DNA of 64,000 nucleotides from an uncultured Clostridia bacterium (GTDB lineage Bacteria > Bacillota > Clostridia > TANB77 > CAG-508). Location of the stretch: positions 6,546 to 70,545 of the forward strand of contig CAPPGO010000010.1 in assembly GCA_948678575.1 (NCBI GenBank). The letters are read 5' to 3'. A model generated the notes under the pieces. The model was not told the origin of the DNA and did no database searches. It worked only from the letters and a program-made list of their open reading frames with translations. Positions 1-7,318 of the stretch are shown here, piece by piece (position 1 is the stretch's first letter; every line of letters starts with the position of its first letter). Made by a program: the position numbers and the translations under genes.

Positions 1-1112
1 TTAATATTATTTTTTCTAAATTTTCCTTTAAGTATTCCTGTTATTTTTAATATTTGTGGGCGCATAAGCATTCTATTTTCATATTCGACATTCTTTTCTC
101 TAGTAAACCAATCTATTTCATTTTCAATAAATCCTTTCCCTTTTGAATGCACTTTACTAAAAGAAAATTGATAATTTATTGGAATAAAAGCCTGTGAAAA
201 TGCTAGAATTTTCTCATTTTCTGGTCCCATTGTTTGACCTTCTCCTAGCTTTTTAAATTTACTTCGTTCTTCCTGATATTTCTTTAAATCAGATAATATT
301 AATGTAGCCTGATTTTTATCTTTTAAATAAACAATTTTATTTGATGATATTAATTGAAAAACATTTAACATTCTAACTTCATTTTCATTTGTCAAATTTA
401 TTATTTTCTTTCCTTTATATCTAGGATACATTTTAGTATCAATTAAAAGTATCATCTTATTAGAGTTTATTGGTAGCATTATAATTAAACCAGCATTTGT
501 AAGTCCTAAAGCTCTCTTATAAAAAGAATTATATAAAATTACAGGATTATCACTTGAAATTAATTTATGTTTTTGATTATTATAATTCAATATAATTAAT
601 TCTAAATCATATATCTTATCTATTAGATGCGATGTAATATCTAAAGCCATCTGGGGAATTGCATCTCCATGTTCCTTTTCAAAATTTTTCCTTAAATTTT
701 CTAATATTTGCGGAGAAATATATTTATTTTCTTTATTTAATTCCATTTCTAAAAGAATTTTAGTTGCATTCCATTGTAAATTTGATATATTTTCTTTATT
801 GGATACAGTTCTATATCTTTGGTATAAAATATATTTCTTCAAAATATTTATTTCTTCTAAATTTGGAAAATATTCATTTCCTTCATTTATTTTTCTAATT
901 ATTATTGAAGCAGCAGATTCAATTTCTCCGAGTTTAACTTCCCATTTTTCATCCTCTCCATAATAATAATCTTCGTAGCACTGTTTTTTGTAAGGAACAT
1001 TTTCAATTATACTTTGAGAATTAATATTAAGAATAGTAAAATTCTTATCATCTCTTACAAAATTTCTCAAATAAAATTGTGGTACATAATGTTGTCTTTT
1101 TCTTTTATTCAT
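1..1112 (-). CDS. DUF4238 family protein, 3' part cut by window edge
   Basis: The frame is open from an ATG at 1112 to position 1 with no stop, so the gene runs off the window. The start follows a GGAG Shine-Dalgarno. The N-terminus (MNKRKRQHYVPQFYLRNF) has the QHYVPQFYLRNF signature typical of DUF4238 proteins, and the length seen (about 370 codons) suggests only a short C-terminal piece is missing. The biochemical role of the family is not established; members are often found in accessory or defence-rich regions. The one CGG on its coding strand is out of frame (CTC GGA). The family call rests on the N-terminal motif and is fairly sure; function is unknown. Confidence 0.75.
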   Translation of the reverse strand, partial: MNKRKRQHYVPQFYLRNFVRDDKNFTILNINSQSIIENVPYKKQCYEDYYYGEDEKWEVKLGEIESAASIIIRKINEGNEYFPNLEEINILKKYILYQRYRTVSNKENISNLQWNATKILLEMELNKENKYISPQILENLRKNFEKEHGDAIPQMALDITSHLIDKIYDLELIILNYNNQKHKLISSDNPVILYNSFYKRALGLTNAGLIIMLPINSNKMILLIDTKMYPRYKGKKIINLTNENEVRMLNVFQLISSNKIVYLKDKNQATLILSDLKKYQEERSKFKKLGEGQTMGPENEKILAFSQAFIPINYQFSFSKVHSKGKGFIENEIDWFTREKNVEYENRMLMRPQILKITGILKGKFRKNNI

Positions 1113-1221
1113 AATTAACTCCATAATAAATCATCTATATTCTTATAAAAACTTTATATAATAATTTTATTATAATATTTTTTTCACTGACTATCAATTA
1201 ATTTATTTTATCTCATCTATC

Positions 1222-1268
1222 CTATAAATGGCAATAATAAATTTCAGGTTTATTATTGCCATTTATAG
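1222..1268. repeat. Perfect 20-bp stem inverted repeat
   Basis: Arms at 1222-1241 and 1249-1268 are perfect reverse complements (core ATGGCAATAATAAA) with a 7-nt loop. No T-tract follows on either strand, so it is not a classical intrinsic terminator. It lies between the DUF4238 gene and the small RNA promoter. Confidence 0.7.
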
Positions 1269-1292
1269 TTTTATAAAAATTTAATATAAAAC

Positions 1293-1321
1293 TTGCATAA
1301 CACAAATTATTCTGTTATAAT
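1293..1321 (+). promoter_or_regulatory. Sigma-A promoter for small RNA
   Basis: TTGCAT (1293-1298), 17-bp spacer, TATAAT (1316-1321). Predicted start near 1328, leading directly into the small RNA and its terminator. Confidence 0.75.
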
Positions 1322-1327
1322 ATATTT

Positions 1328-1394
1328 AACTTATAAGTTCGTAAGATGTCATAGAACTTGTACCGAGATATGTTGGTCACATATCTCTTTTTTT
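1328..1394 (+). ncRNA. Candidate antitoxin small RNA
   Basis: A transcript of about 67 nt is bounded by a strong promoter and an intrinsic terminator (stem 1365-1373/1379-1387, then a T-run). Its 5' hairpin has the stem AAGTTC/GAACTT (1335-1340/1354-1359) and exposes a 13-nt loop containing TAAGATGTCAT. That 12-mer (1342-1353) and TGTACC (1359-1364) recur, with the same 5-nt spacing, as direct repeats at 1511-1522 and 1528-1533. The second copies overlap the start codon and Shine-Dalgarno of the convergent 28-aa peptide, so this RNA could pair with that mRNA at its initiation region. The layout resembles the par (Fst/RNA II) system; the assignment is inferred. Confidence 0.65.
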
Positions 1395-1398
1395 ATGT

Positions 1399-1429
1399 CA
1401 AAATAAAAAGGAGGTGGTCAGCCTCCTTT
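1399..1429 (-). terminator. Terminator of the small toxin-like gene
   Basis: On the minus strand AAAGGAGG/CCTCCTTT (1422-1429/1407-1414) forms a stem followed by a T-rich stretch. It lies directly downstream of the 28-aa ORF. Confidence 0.65.
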
Positions 1430-1434
1430 AAGGA

Positions 1435-1521
1435 TTACTCCTCATTTTCTTGGTTTTCGTTGCCATTATTTTTTAACAATAATAAAACAACTAATCGCCA
1501 GATTAACTCATAAGATGTCAT
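1435..1521 (-). CDS. Small hydrophobic peptide, type I toxin-like (28 aa)
   Basis: An ATG at 1521 follows a near-perfect AAAGGAGGTAC Shine-Dalgarno. The peptide begins MTSYELIWRL, continues with a short run of V and L residues and ends in a polar, acidic tail (KNNGNENQENEE). The MTxYE start followed by one hydrophobic segment is the pattern of small Firmicute type I toxins such as TxpA and BsrG, though the helix here is shorter. Promoter elements (TTGTAA/TATAAT, 17-bp spacer) lie upstream, and the convergent small RNA carries complementarity to its start region. A function as a membrane-active toxin is inferred. An alternative is a non-toxic regulatory peptide. Confidence 0.6.
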   Translation of the reverse strand: MTSYELIWRLVVLLLLKNNGNENQENEE

Positions 1522-1571
1522 ATAATATGTACCTCCTTTCATAAAGATTTCCTTATGAAAAGGATGCACTA

Positions 1572-1600
1572 ATTATAGAGTATATTATTTAAATTTACAA
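1572..1600 (-). promoter_or_regulatory. Promoter of toxin-like gene
   Basis: On the minus strand TTGTAA (1600-1595), 17-bp spacer, TATAAT (1577-1572). It is placed about 50 bp upstream of the 28-aa ORF start. Confidence 0.6.
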
Positions 1601-1718
1601 TAGCATTTTTCAACATTTCTAAACTTCTCTCAACTTACAACCCCAAGCACAACCCCAAATGTTAAAAATATGCTTAAATATCAACAATGTCATCTGTCCG
1701 TCGCTACCAAAACCATTA

Positions 1719-1762
1719 ATACTGTAAGAGTTTATTTAACAAACTTTTACAGTATTTTTTTA
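1719..1762 (+). terminator. Intrinsic terminator-like hairpin
   Basis: Arms ATACTGTAAGAGTTT (1719-1733) and AAACTTTTACAGTAT (1741-1755) pair with one G-T wobble, followed by T residues. No plus-strand gene reads into it, so its role is unclear. The rest of the stretch 1601-1718 shows nothing I can identify. Confidence 0.5.
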
Positions 1763-1770
1763 TTCAAATA

Positions 1771-1796
1771 AAAAGTAGCAATAAGTTGCTACTTTT
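1771..1796. terminator. Terminator downstream of zinc-ribbon gene
   Basis: AAAAGTAGCAA/TTGCTACTTTT stem with T-rich flanks on both strands, just after the stop of the minus-strand zinc-ribbon gene. Confidence 0.7.
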
Positions 1797-1801
1797 ATTT
1801 T

Positions 1802-1954
1802 TTATTGATTTCTGTTTTGTTTTCTTGCTTTTCTGCATTCTGGGCATCTTACAGGATCATTTGTGAAACCTTTTTCAAGATAAAAAGCTTGTTCACCTTC
1901 TGTAAAAACAAATTCATTGCCACAATCTTTGCATGTTATAACTTTGTCTGCCAT
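1802..1954 (-). CDS. Zinc-ribbon protein (50 aa)
   Basis: A start at 1954 (MADKVITCKDCGNEF) is preferred over an upstream ATG because a GGAGG Shine-Dalgarno lies just before it. The protein has two cysteine pairs, CKDC near residue 8 and CPEC near residue 37, followed by RKARKQ. This matches the short clostridial zinc-binding proteins with a probable treble-clef or zinc-ribbon fold. Its partner and role are unknown; it may bind nucleic acid through the basic tail. It stands alone, with its own terminator. Confidence 0.8.
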   Translation of the reverse strand: MADKVITCKDCGNEFVFTEGEQAFYLEKGFTNDPVRCPECRKARKQNRNQ

Positions 1955-2129
1955 ATAAAAACCTCCTTTTTCATGATTTGAATATTTTTGTATAACCACT
2001 CAAAAAGAAGGGATATAGACTAAAAATAAATTCAAGTAAACTAATATTTGTTTACTGTACAAGTTTATCATAAAAAAATAAAAAAAGCAACTGTTTTTAA
2101 ACTTATTTAATTACAAAAAAACAGATAAA

Positions 2130-2158
2130 TTGACAAGAAATAAAAGATATACTATAAT
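2130..2158 (+). promoter_or_regulatory. Consensus sigma-A promoter
   Basis: TTGACA (2130-2135), 17-bp spacer and TATAAT (2153-2158), a full consensus promoter about 27 bp upstream of the small membrane protein start. Confidence 0.85.
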
Positions 2159-2184
2159 AATTGAAAATAAAAAGGAGATTAATT

Positions 2185-2445
2185 ATGGAATTAAGAGAAG
2201 TAGAAACAGAGATTGAAAATATTAAGAAAAGAAATAAAATAGTGGAAGAAAATAAAGCATGGGAAACAAGCTGGACTAGAAAAATATGTATATGTATTTT
2301 AACATATATAGTAGTTGTTATATATTCATATTTAGTTAGAAACTATGATAACATATTTTTAAGTTCATTAGTGCCAGTAATAGGCTTTACTTTATCAACA
2401 TTATCTTTAAAATTTATTAGAAAAATTTGGAGTAAAAACAAATAA
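2185..2445 (+). CDS. Small two-helix membrane protein (86 aa)
   Basis: A start at 2185 is chosen because AAGGAG precedes it; an in-frame upstream TTG would include the Shine-Dalgarno in the coding region. Residues 1-35 are charged and probably coiled. Two hydrophobic segments follow (about 37-55 and 60-76), and the protein ends in basic residues. I do not recognise the family. It is a single gene with a consensus promoter and no partner close by. Confidence 0.7.
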   Translation: MELREVETEIENIKKRNKIVEENKAWETSWTRKICICILTYIVVVIYSYLVRNYDNIFLSSLVPVIGFTLSTLSLKFIRKIWSKNK

Positions 2446-2473
2446 AATGATATCAAAATTAAGATTCGTAAAC

Positions 2474-2502
2474 TTGACAAAAATCAATAAAAAAGCTATA
2501 AT
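2474..2502 (+). promoter_or_regulatory. Consensus sigma-A promoter
   Basis: TTGACA (2474-2479), 17-bp spacer, TATAAT (2497-2502), driving the small exporter-like gene. Confidence 0.85.
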
Positions 2503-2561
2503 ACGAGTACTGCGTTTATTAACTATATAGCGTAAATTTAAAGTAAAATGAGGTCAAATTT

Positions 2562-3035
2562 ATGAATATAATTATCAAATATATTTTAGTATTTTTAGTT
2601 AGTATGGTTCCAATAGTTGAATTAAGAGGAGCTATACCAATAGCTGTTGGAATGGGATTAGACAAAGTAATTTCTTTTGTAATATGTATTATAGGAAATA
2701 TGCTTCCAGTTCCAATAATATATCTTTTTGCAAGAAAAGTTTTAGAGTGGGGAAAAGATAAAAAATTTATAGGAAAATTCTTTACTTGGTGTTTGCAAAA
2801 AGGAGAGAAAGCAGGAGAAAAATTACAAAGTACAGCTGGAAAAGGATTATTTTTAGCATTATTTGCATTTGTTGCAATTCCACTTCCTGGAACAGGTGCT
2901 TGGACTGGTACATTAGGAGCTAGTTTTTTAAATCTTAACTTTAAAAATACTGTAACAGCAGTTATGTTAGGCGTTTTAACAGCTGGATTAATAATGATGG
3001 CAATATCATTTGGCTTATTTGAAGTAATTTTATAA
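2562..3035 (+). CDS. Small multidrug export family (COG2426-like) membrane protein
   Basis: The 157-aa protein has the family hallmarks of the COG2426 small multidrug exporter-like proteins: an early VPIVELRGAIPIAVGMG motif at residues 16-32 and a later FVAIPLPGTGAWTG motif near residues 102-115, between hydrophobic helices. Family members are integral membrane proteins, but the substrate has not been shown, so the drug-export label is historical. A consensus promoter precedes it and a terminator hairpin follows the stop, making it a single-gene unit. The family call is confident and the function is not. Confidence 0.85.
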   Translation: MNIIIKYILVFLVSMVPIVELRGAIPIAVGMGLDKVISFVICIIGNMLPVPIIYLFARKVLEWGKDKKFIGKFFTWCLQKGEKAGEKLQSTAGKGLFLALFAFVAIPLPGTGAWTGTLGASFLNLNFKNTVTAVMLGVLTAGLIMMAISFGLFEVIL

Positions 3036-3046
3036 TATTTATAATA

Positions 3047-3076
3047 AAAAGATGACATTTTAGTCATCTTTTGTTT
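3047..3076 (+). terminator. Intrinsic terminator
   Basis: AAAAGATGAC/GTCATCTTTT stem followed by TGTTTT, just after the exporter-like gene. Confidence 0.8.
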
Positions 3077-3123
3077 TGCAAAAAAATTTATGATATATTA
3101 ATATTAGAAAAATGGAGGTTAAT

Positions 3124-3576
3124 ATGAAAAAAATATTATTTGTTTGTTTAGGAAATATATGTAGATCACCAATGGCTGAATTTGTATTTAAAGACTTAGT
3201 AAAGAAAAATGGGATGGAAGATGAATTTATAATAGATTCAGCAGCAACTAGTTATGAAGAAATAGGAAATGGTATTCATATTGGAACACGAAAACAACTT
3301 GATAAAGAACATATTGAATATGATAATCACAGAGCTAGAAGAGTAACAGTAGAAGATTATCAAAATTTTGACTATATTTTAGGAATGGAAAGCAGAAATG
3401 TAAGAGATATTATAAGAATTATTGGAAGTGATAATGAAAATAAAGTATGTAGATTATTAGATTTTTCTAATAACCCAAGAGACATAGCAGATCCTTGGTA
3501 CACAAACAATTTTGAAGTAACATATGATGATATTGTAGAAGGATGTAATGCTTTATTAAAATTTTTGCTTAAATAA
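3124..3576 (+). CDS. Low-molecular-weight protein-tyrosine phosphatase
   Basis: The N-terminal P-loop CLGNICRS (Cys8, Arg14, the C-X5-R motif) and the downstream DPW motif (ADPWY, near residue 125), which supplies the catalytic acid, identify a cytoplasmic LMW-PTP of 150 aa. Start 3124 follows a GGAGG; the ATG four codons upstream overlaps that site. It would hydrolyse phosphotyrosine (or phosphoarginine, as some Firmicute members do). It stands alone between two terminators, so its substrate cannot be read from context. All key residues are present. Confidence 0.93.
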   Translation: MKKILFVCLGNICRSPMAEFVFKDLVKKNGMEDEFIIDSAATSYEEIGNGIHIGTRKQLDKEHIEYDNHRARRVTVEDYQNFDYILGMESRNVRDIIRIIGSDNENKVCRLLDFSNNPRDIADPWYTNNFEVTYDDIVEGCNALLKFLLK

Positions 3577-3585
3577 TAAGTATAT

Positions 3586-3643
3586 ACACTTAAATTGAAC
3601 TATATTCTAATAATTTGGGTATAATTCAATTTAGGTGTTTTTT
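3586..3643 (+). terminator. Intrinsic terminator
   Basis: Fourteen-nt arms ending TTGAA and TTCAATTTAGGTGT pair with one wobble, followed by a T-run. The T-run overlaps the first putative response-regulator box. Confidence 0.6.
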
Positions 3644-3661
3644 AGATACAATTTAGATACA
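3641..3661 (+). promoter_or_regulatory. Tandem TTTAGATACA boxes upstream of two-component operon
   Basis: TTTAGATACA occurs at 3641-3650 and 3652-3661, an exact 11-bp repeat just upstream of the response regulator gene. Direct repeats at 11-bp spacing are the usual binding pattern of OmpR/PhoB-type regulators. The same box recurs four times at 6432-6474, so autoregulation by the adjacent regulator is inferred. Confidence 0.6.
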
Positions 3662-3696
3662 TTTTTAATATATATAATACTTTGGAGTGTGATATT

Positions 3697-4353
3697 ATGA
3701 GCAAAATTTTAATAGTAGAAGATGAAATTGCAATTTCAGATTTAATAAAAATTGAATTAGAATCAAAGGGCTATAAATGTGATGTAGCAAATGATGGAGA
3801 AATAGGTGCAGACTATATTGAAAAAAATAATTACGATTTGCTTTTATTAGATATAATGTTGCCTAATGTAGATGGATATGAATTGTTAGAATATAATAAA
3901 AAAACAAAGCAAATTCCAACTATATTTATTACAGCTAAAAGTCAAACAAAAGATAAGATAAAAGGATTAAATGAAGGAGCAGATGATTATATAATAAAAC
4001 CTTTTGAAATGGGCGAATTAATTGCTAGAATAGAAGCAGTTTTAAGAAGATATAATAAAGTCAATGAAACTAAAAAAATAGGAAATATAGAAATAAATAT
4101 CAGTGCAAGGACAGTGAAAAAATCTGGAAGAGAAGTACTTTTAACACCAAAAGAATTTGATTTATTAGTGTTACTAGTAGAAAATAAAAATTTTGCATTA
4201 TATAGAGAAACAATATTTGAAAAAGTTTGGGGAACTGAACTTGAATTTGAAACTAGAACTTTGGATTTGCATATTCAAAGATTAAGAAAAAAATTGGATT
4301 TAAAAGATAAAATTGTAACAGTATATAAGATAGGATACATGTTAAAAATTTAA
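3697..4353 (+). CDS. OmpR-family response regulator
   Basis: Residues 1-120 form a receiver domain with the acidic pocket (VEDE, residues 7-10), the phospho-acceptor Asp52 in LLDIML, and the conserved Lys in IIKPF. Residues about 125-218 form a winged-helix DNA-binding domain (LTPKEFDLL, then the RTLDLHIQRLRKKL recognition helix). Start 3697 (MSKILIVEDE) is preferred over an upstream TTG because the purine-rich ribosome site lies between them. It is the first gene of a three-gene operon with its kinase, and tandem 11-bp boxes lie just upstream. Confidence 0.93.
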   Translation: MSKILIVEDEIAISDLIKIELESKGYKCDVANDGEIGADYIEKNNYDLLLLDIMLPNVDGYELLEYNKKTKQIPTIFITAKSQTKDKIKGLNEGADDYIIKPFEMGELIARIEAVLRRYNKVNETKKIGNIEINISARTVKKSGREVLLTPKEFDLLVLLVENKNFALYRETIFEKVWGTELEFETRTLDLHIQRLRKKLDLKDKIVTVYKIGYMLKI

Positions 4354-4369
4354 GCAAGGCGAGGAGTAT

Positions 4370-5656
4370 ATGAAATCATGGAAAAAAGCTATTTTGTTAG
4401 TAATTGTTATTATGAGTATAGTACTAGCTTGTAGCAGATATTATGTAATAAAAAATAATTTCTTTTATTCTATACACAATATTAGTAGTGTACAAAATTA
4501 TAATCAAAATATATTAGAAAAATATATGTTAGAAAGTAATATAATTCAAAACATTCAAGATGGAAAAGAAGTAACTTATGAAACGATTACTGAATATTTA
4601 AAAAGTTTGGAACAGTATATGGAAGATAATTCTGAACTAGTTGCATTATATACAGAAGAACACGAAAAATTATATTCTACAATTGATGATATAGATAAAA
4701 TAGATATATCGTCTTTATTAACTGAAAGGCAAAGCAATTATGCATTGCGAAAAATAGGCAATAAGCATTATATGTTATTTTCTTCATATTGGTCTATTAA
4801 TGCCAAAACAATATATGTTGTAAATGCTTATGATGTAAGCAATATATATGAAGAAAGAAACAGACAACTTAAAGAAACTTTGATTAGAGATGTAGGAATT
4901 TTATCAGCATCATCTATTATAATTTTTGTACTAGCTAAGCTAGTTACTAATCATGTAGACAAGCTTAATTTGCTAGTAAAACAAAGAGAAGATTTTATAA
5001 ATGGTTTTACTCATGAACTTAAAACGCCAATGACAGTAATAATGGGATATGCAGACTTATTAAGATTGAAAAAATGTGATGAAGAAATATCACAAAAAGC
5101 TTTAAATTATATTTATACAGAATCTAAGAGATTAGAAACACTTTCATTAAAATTAATGAAACTGATGTCGTTAACAGATGAAAAACTTGAATTAGAAGTA
5201 ATTGAAGCAAGTAGCTTTATTAATAATTTTGTAGATAATGAAGATTTTAATCTAAATGGTAATAAATTAGAAATTGATATGACTAAATATTATATAAAAG
5301 GCGATAAAGAATTACTTGAAGTAGTTATTAGAAATTTGGTTGAAAATGCTAATAAAGCTGAGCCCAAAGATAATAAGATTTATATAAAGGGAGAAATTAT
5401 AGGAAATAAAAAATATAGAATTTCTGTTATAGATAAAGGTAAGGGGATTCCCAAAAAACATATTTCAAGAGTAACAGAAGATTTTTATATGGTAGATAAG
5501 TCTAGAAGTAGGAGCAATGGAGGAAGCGGTATAGGTTTATCATTAGTTAAAAAGATATTAGAATTTCACAATTCAATGCTTCATATAGAAAGTGTTGAAG
5601 GAGAAGGGACAACAATATATTTTGATTTAAAGGGGGCAGAAGATGAAATTAAATAA
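4370..5656 (+). CDS. Membrane sensor histidine kinase
   Basis: The 428-aa protein has a first transmembrane helix at about 5-22, an extracellular segment of roughly 150 residues, a second helix at about 175-190, then a HisKA dimerisation domain with His215 in FTHELKTPM and a HATPase domain (N-box LVENANKA, G-box GKGIP and GGSGIGLSL). There is no obvious HAMP domain between helix and kinase. It would autophosphorylate and signal to the response regulator encoded 17 bp upstream. Its 3' end overlaps the start of the next gene, implying coupled translation. The stimulus is unknown. Confidence 0.92.
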   Translation: MKSWKKAILLVIVIMSIVLACSRYYVIKNNFFYSIHNISSVQNYNQNILEKYMLESNIIQNIQDGKEVTYETITEYLKSLEQYMEDNSELVALYTEEHEKLYSTIDDIDKIDISSLLTERQSNYALRKIGNKHYMLFSSYWSINAKTIYVVNAYDVSNIYEERNRQLKETLIRDVGILSASSIIIFVLAKLVTNHVDKLNLLVKQREDFINGFTHELKTPMTVIMGYADLLRLKKCDEEISQKALNYIYTESKRLETLSLKLMKLMSLTDEKLELEVIEASSFINNFVDNEDFNLNGNKLEIDMTKYYIKGDKELLEVVIRNLVENANKAEPKDNKIYIKGEIIGNKKYRISVIDKGKGIPKKHISRVTEDFYMVDKSRSRSNGGSGIGLSLVKKILEFHNSMLHIESVEGEGTTIYFDLKGAEDEIK

Positions 5657-6437
5657 TTTTATAATTTATATTATAGTTGTGATGATTGTTTTGTTGTCTT
5701 TTAAATTGCCAGAACTGATTTTAAAACATGAGGAAGATAATATGGAAATGTCATATTATTGGGAGCAAAGAAAAAATAAGATTGATGTTGAAACAGAAAA
5801 GATATATTTAGTAAGAGCAATTCATGATATACAAGAAGAACTTTCAAAAGTTGAAATTGTTACTGATGCTTCAAAACATGGAAAAATAATAGAATTTAAT
5901 AATGAGGAAATGGAAAATGTGTCTATTGTTAAGAATTGTGCAAAAGAATTATTAAAACTTCAAGAATATAATATTATAAAATATCCAGAAACAATTGAGA
6001 GTGCTATTGAAAATAGTAATAACAATGATGAATATAATGCAATGTCAGCAATTGATAGAAGCTATACATTGAATGAAAATGTCTATACTATTAGTAATAT
6101 AGAATTGATACTAAAAGGCAATATGTATGAATTTGAATTAGAAAATAAATCTGGAAAAATATTATTTATATCTTTTGACAAAAATGAATTGAATAGTGAG
6201 ATGTCAGATGAGCAAATAATGAGAAACTATGTTAATTATTTAGATTTACACATTATTGACGATTGGAGTTTAGAAGATGGTAGATTAAAGTCAGAAAAAG
6301 CGGGTTTAATTGTAGGATTGGTAAAGTCAGAAAAAATGGATACATGTTTATTATCGATACACGCAATTGATAAATATTATGAAATAACTAATTCTGATAA
6401 AATAAAATCAGTTGTTGTTGAAAAAGCTAAAAATTGA
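5643..6437 (+). CDS. Membrane-anchored extracytoplasmic protein of the two-component operon
   Basis: The start overlaps the kinase gene end by 14 bp. An N-terminal hydrophobic helix (about residues 5-21) is followed by an extracytoplasmic region of about 240 residues without cysteine pairs or known catalytic motifs. Topology and position resemble YycH/YycI-type accessory proteins that modulate a partner kinase, but sequence similarity cannot be judged by eye, so the role as kinase modulator is inferred from the operon. Four putative regulator boxes begin at its stop codon. Confidence 0.7.
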   Translation: MKLNNFIIYIIVVMIVLLSFKLPELILKHEEDNMEMSYYWEQRKNKIDVETEKIYLVRAIHDIQEELSKVEIVTDASKHGKIIEFNNEEMENVSIVKNCAKELLKLQEYNIIKYPETIESAIENSNNNDEYNAMSAIDRSYTLNENVYTISNIELILKGNMYEFELENKSGKILFISFDKNELNSEMSDEQIMRNYVNYLDLHIIDDWSLEDGRLKSEKAGLIVGLVKSEKMDTCLLSIHAIDKYYEITNSDKIKSVVVEKAKN

Positions 6438-6474
6438 TACATTTTAGATACAAATTAAATACAAGTTAGATACG
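6432..6474 (+). promoter_or_regulatory. Four direct repeats, putative response-regulator site
   Basis: Boxes ending GATACA, TTTAGATACA, ATTAAATACA and GTTAGATACG start at 6432, 6443, 6454 and 6465, an exact 11-bp period. They match the pair upstream of the response regulator gene and lie about 42 bp before the -35 of the next promoter. Confidence 0.6.
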
Positions 6475-6475
6475 C

Positions 6476-6508
6476 AAAAGTGCTATATTTAGAATATAGC
6501 ACTTTTAA
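6476..6508 (+). terminator. Terminator of the two-component operon
   Basis: AAAAGTGCTATATT/AATATAGCACTTTT stem with a 3-nt loop, T-rich 3' side. Confidence 0.8.
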
Positions 6509-6515
6509 TTTGTTA

Positions 6516-6544
6516 TTGACATAACAAATTAAAGGATTTATAAA
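6516..6544 (+). promoter_or_regulatory. Sigma-A promoter
   Basis: TTGACA (6516-6521), 17-bp spacer, TATAAA (6539-6544), downstream of the terminator and of the four repeat boxes. Confidence 0.75.
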
Positions 6545-6568
6545 AAGAAATATAAATGGAGGTTGCTT

Positions 6569-7270
6569 ATGGAATTTGTATCAAACGAGGGGAAAAATGT
6601 CGAAATATCTGTTGGTAAAGATATTTATTTAAGACATGCTATAAAAATGAGATTTATAACAGACAAGGATAATTATATAGATGTTATAAAAGAGTATGTA
6701 TCAGATATTTATGAGGAAGGAGATATTATTTCTATTAGTGAAAAAATTATTAGTATTTGTCAAAATAAGATTATAAAAAGAGAAGATATAAAAATTGGAT
6801 TTTGGGCAAAATTTTTGTCGAAATTTGCGTGTAGAAAAAATAGAGGTGGATATGGTGTTGGTATGGCTATAAATATGCAATATGCTATTAATAAAGTAGG
6901 TATTTTAAAAGTGATATTTGCAAGTTTGGTAAGTGGTATTACAAAGCTTATTGGAATAAAAGGAGTGTTTTATAAAATTGTAGGACGAGATGTAAGTGGC
7001 TTAGATGGATTTTATGATGGAGCTTGGAATGAATATAAAGATATTGGAATTGAACTTCCAGAAAACTCTAAATTAGTTTGTAATGAAATTAAAAATAAAT
7101 TAGGAATTAGTGCAATGATTGTAGATTCAAATGATTTTGGACAAGTAATATTAGGAAAATCAAATGATATAAAATTAAGTGACAAAATTTTGCGAGAAAT
7201 TATAAGGGACAATCCAGCAGGACAAGGAAAACAAACAACACCCATTATTCTTATCAGAAAAAAAGTGTAA
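6569..7270 (+). CDS. F420-0:gamma-glutamyl ligase-like protein
   Basis: The 233-aa protein shows features of the CofE-like (COG1478) family: an early RHAIKMRFI segment, GDIISISEKIISI near residue 50, a central GRDVSGLDG motif and a C-terminal DNPAGQGKQTTPIILIR motif. True CofE adds glutamate to coenzyme F420, but many Clostridia carry this domain without F420 synthesis, so the substrate is unclear. Start 6569 follows GGAGG. It has its own promoter; the upstream boxes suggest control by the adjacent two-component system. The family call is from memory of motifs. Confidence 0.6.
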   Translation: MEFVSNEGKNVEISVGKDIYLRHAIKMRFITDKDNYIDVIKEYVSDIYEEGDIISISEKIISICQNKIIKREDIKIGFWAKFLSKFACRKNRGGYGVGMAINMQYAINKVGILKVIFASLVSGITKLIGIKGVFYKIVGRDVSGLDGFYDGAWNEYKDIGIELPENSKLVCNEIKNKLGISAMIVDSNDFGQVILGKSNDIKLSDKILREIIRDNPAGQGKQTTPIILIRKKV

Positions 7271-7318
7271 CTTTTAATGAATTTTATAGAAATATATAAG
7301 TAAGAATATGGAGAAAAA

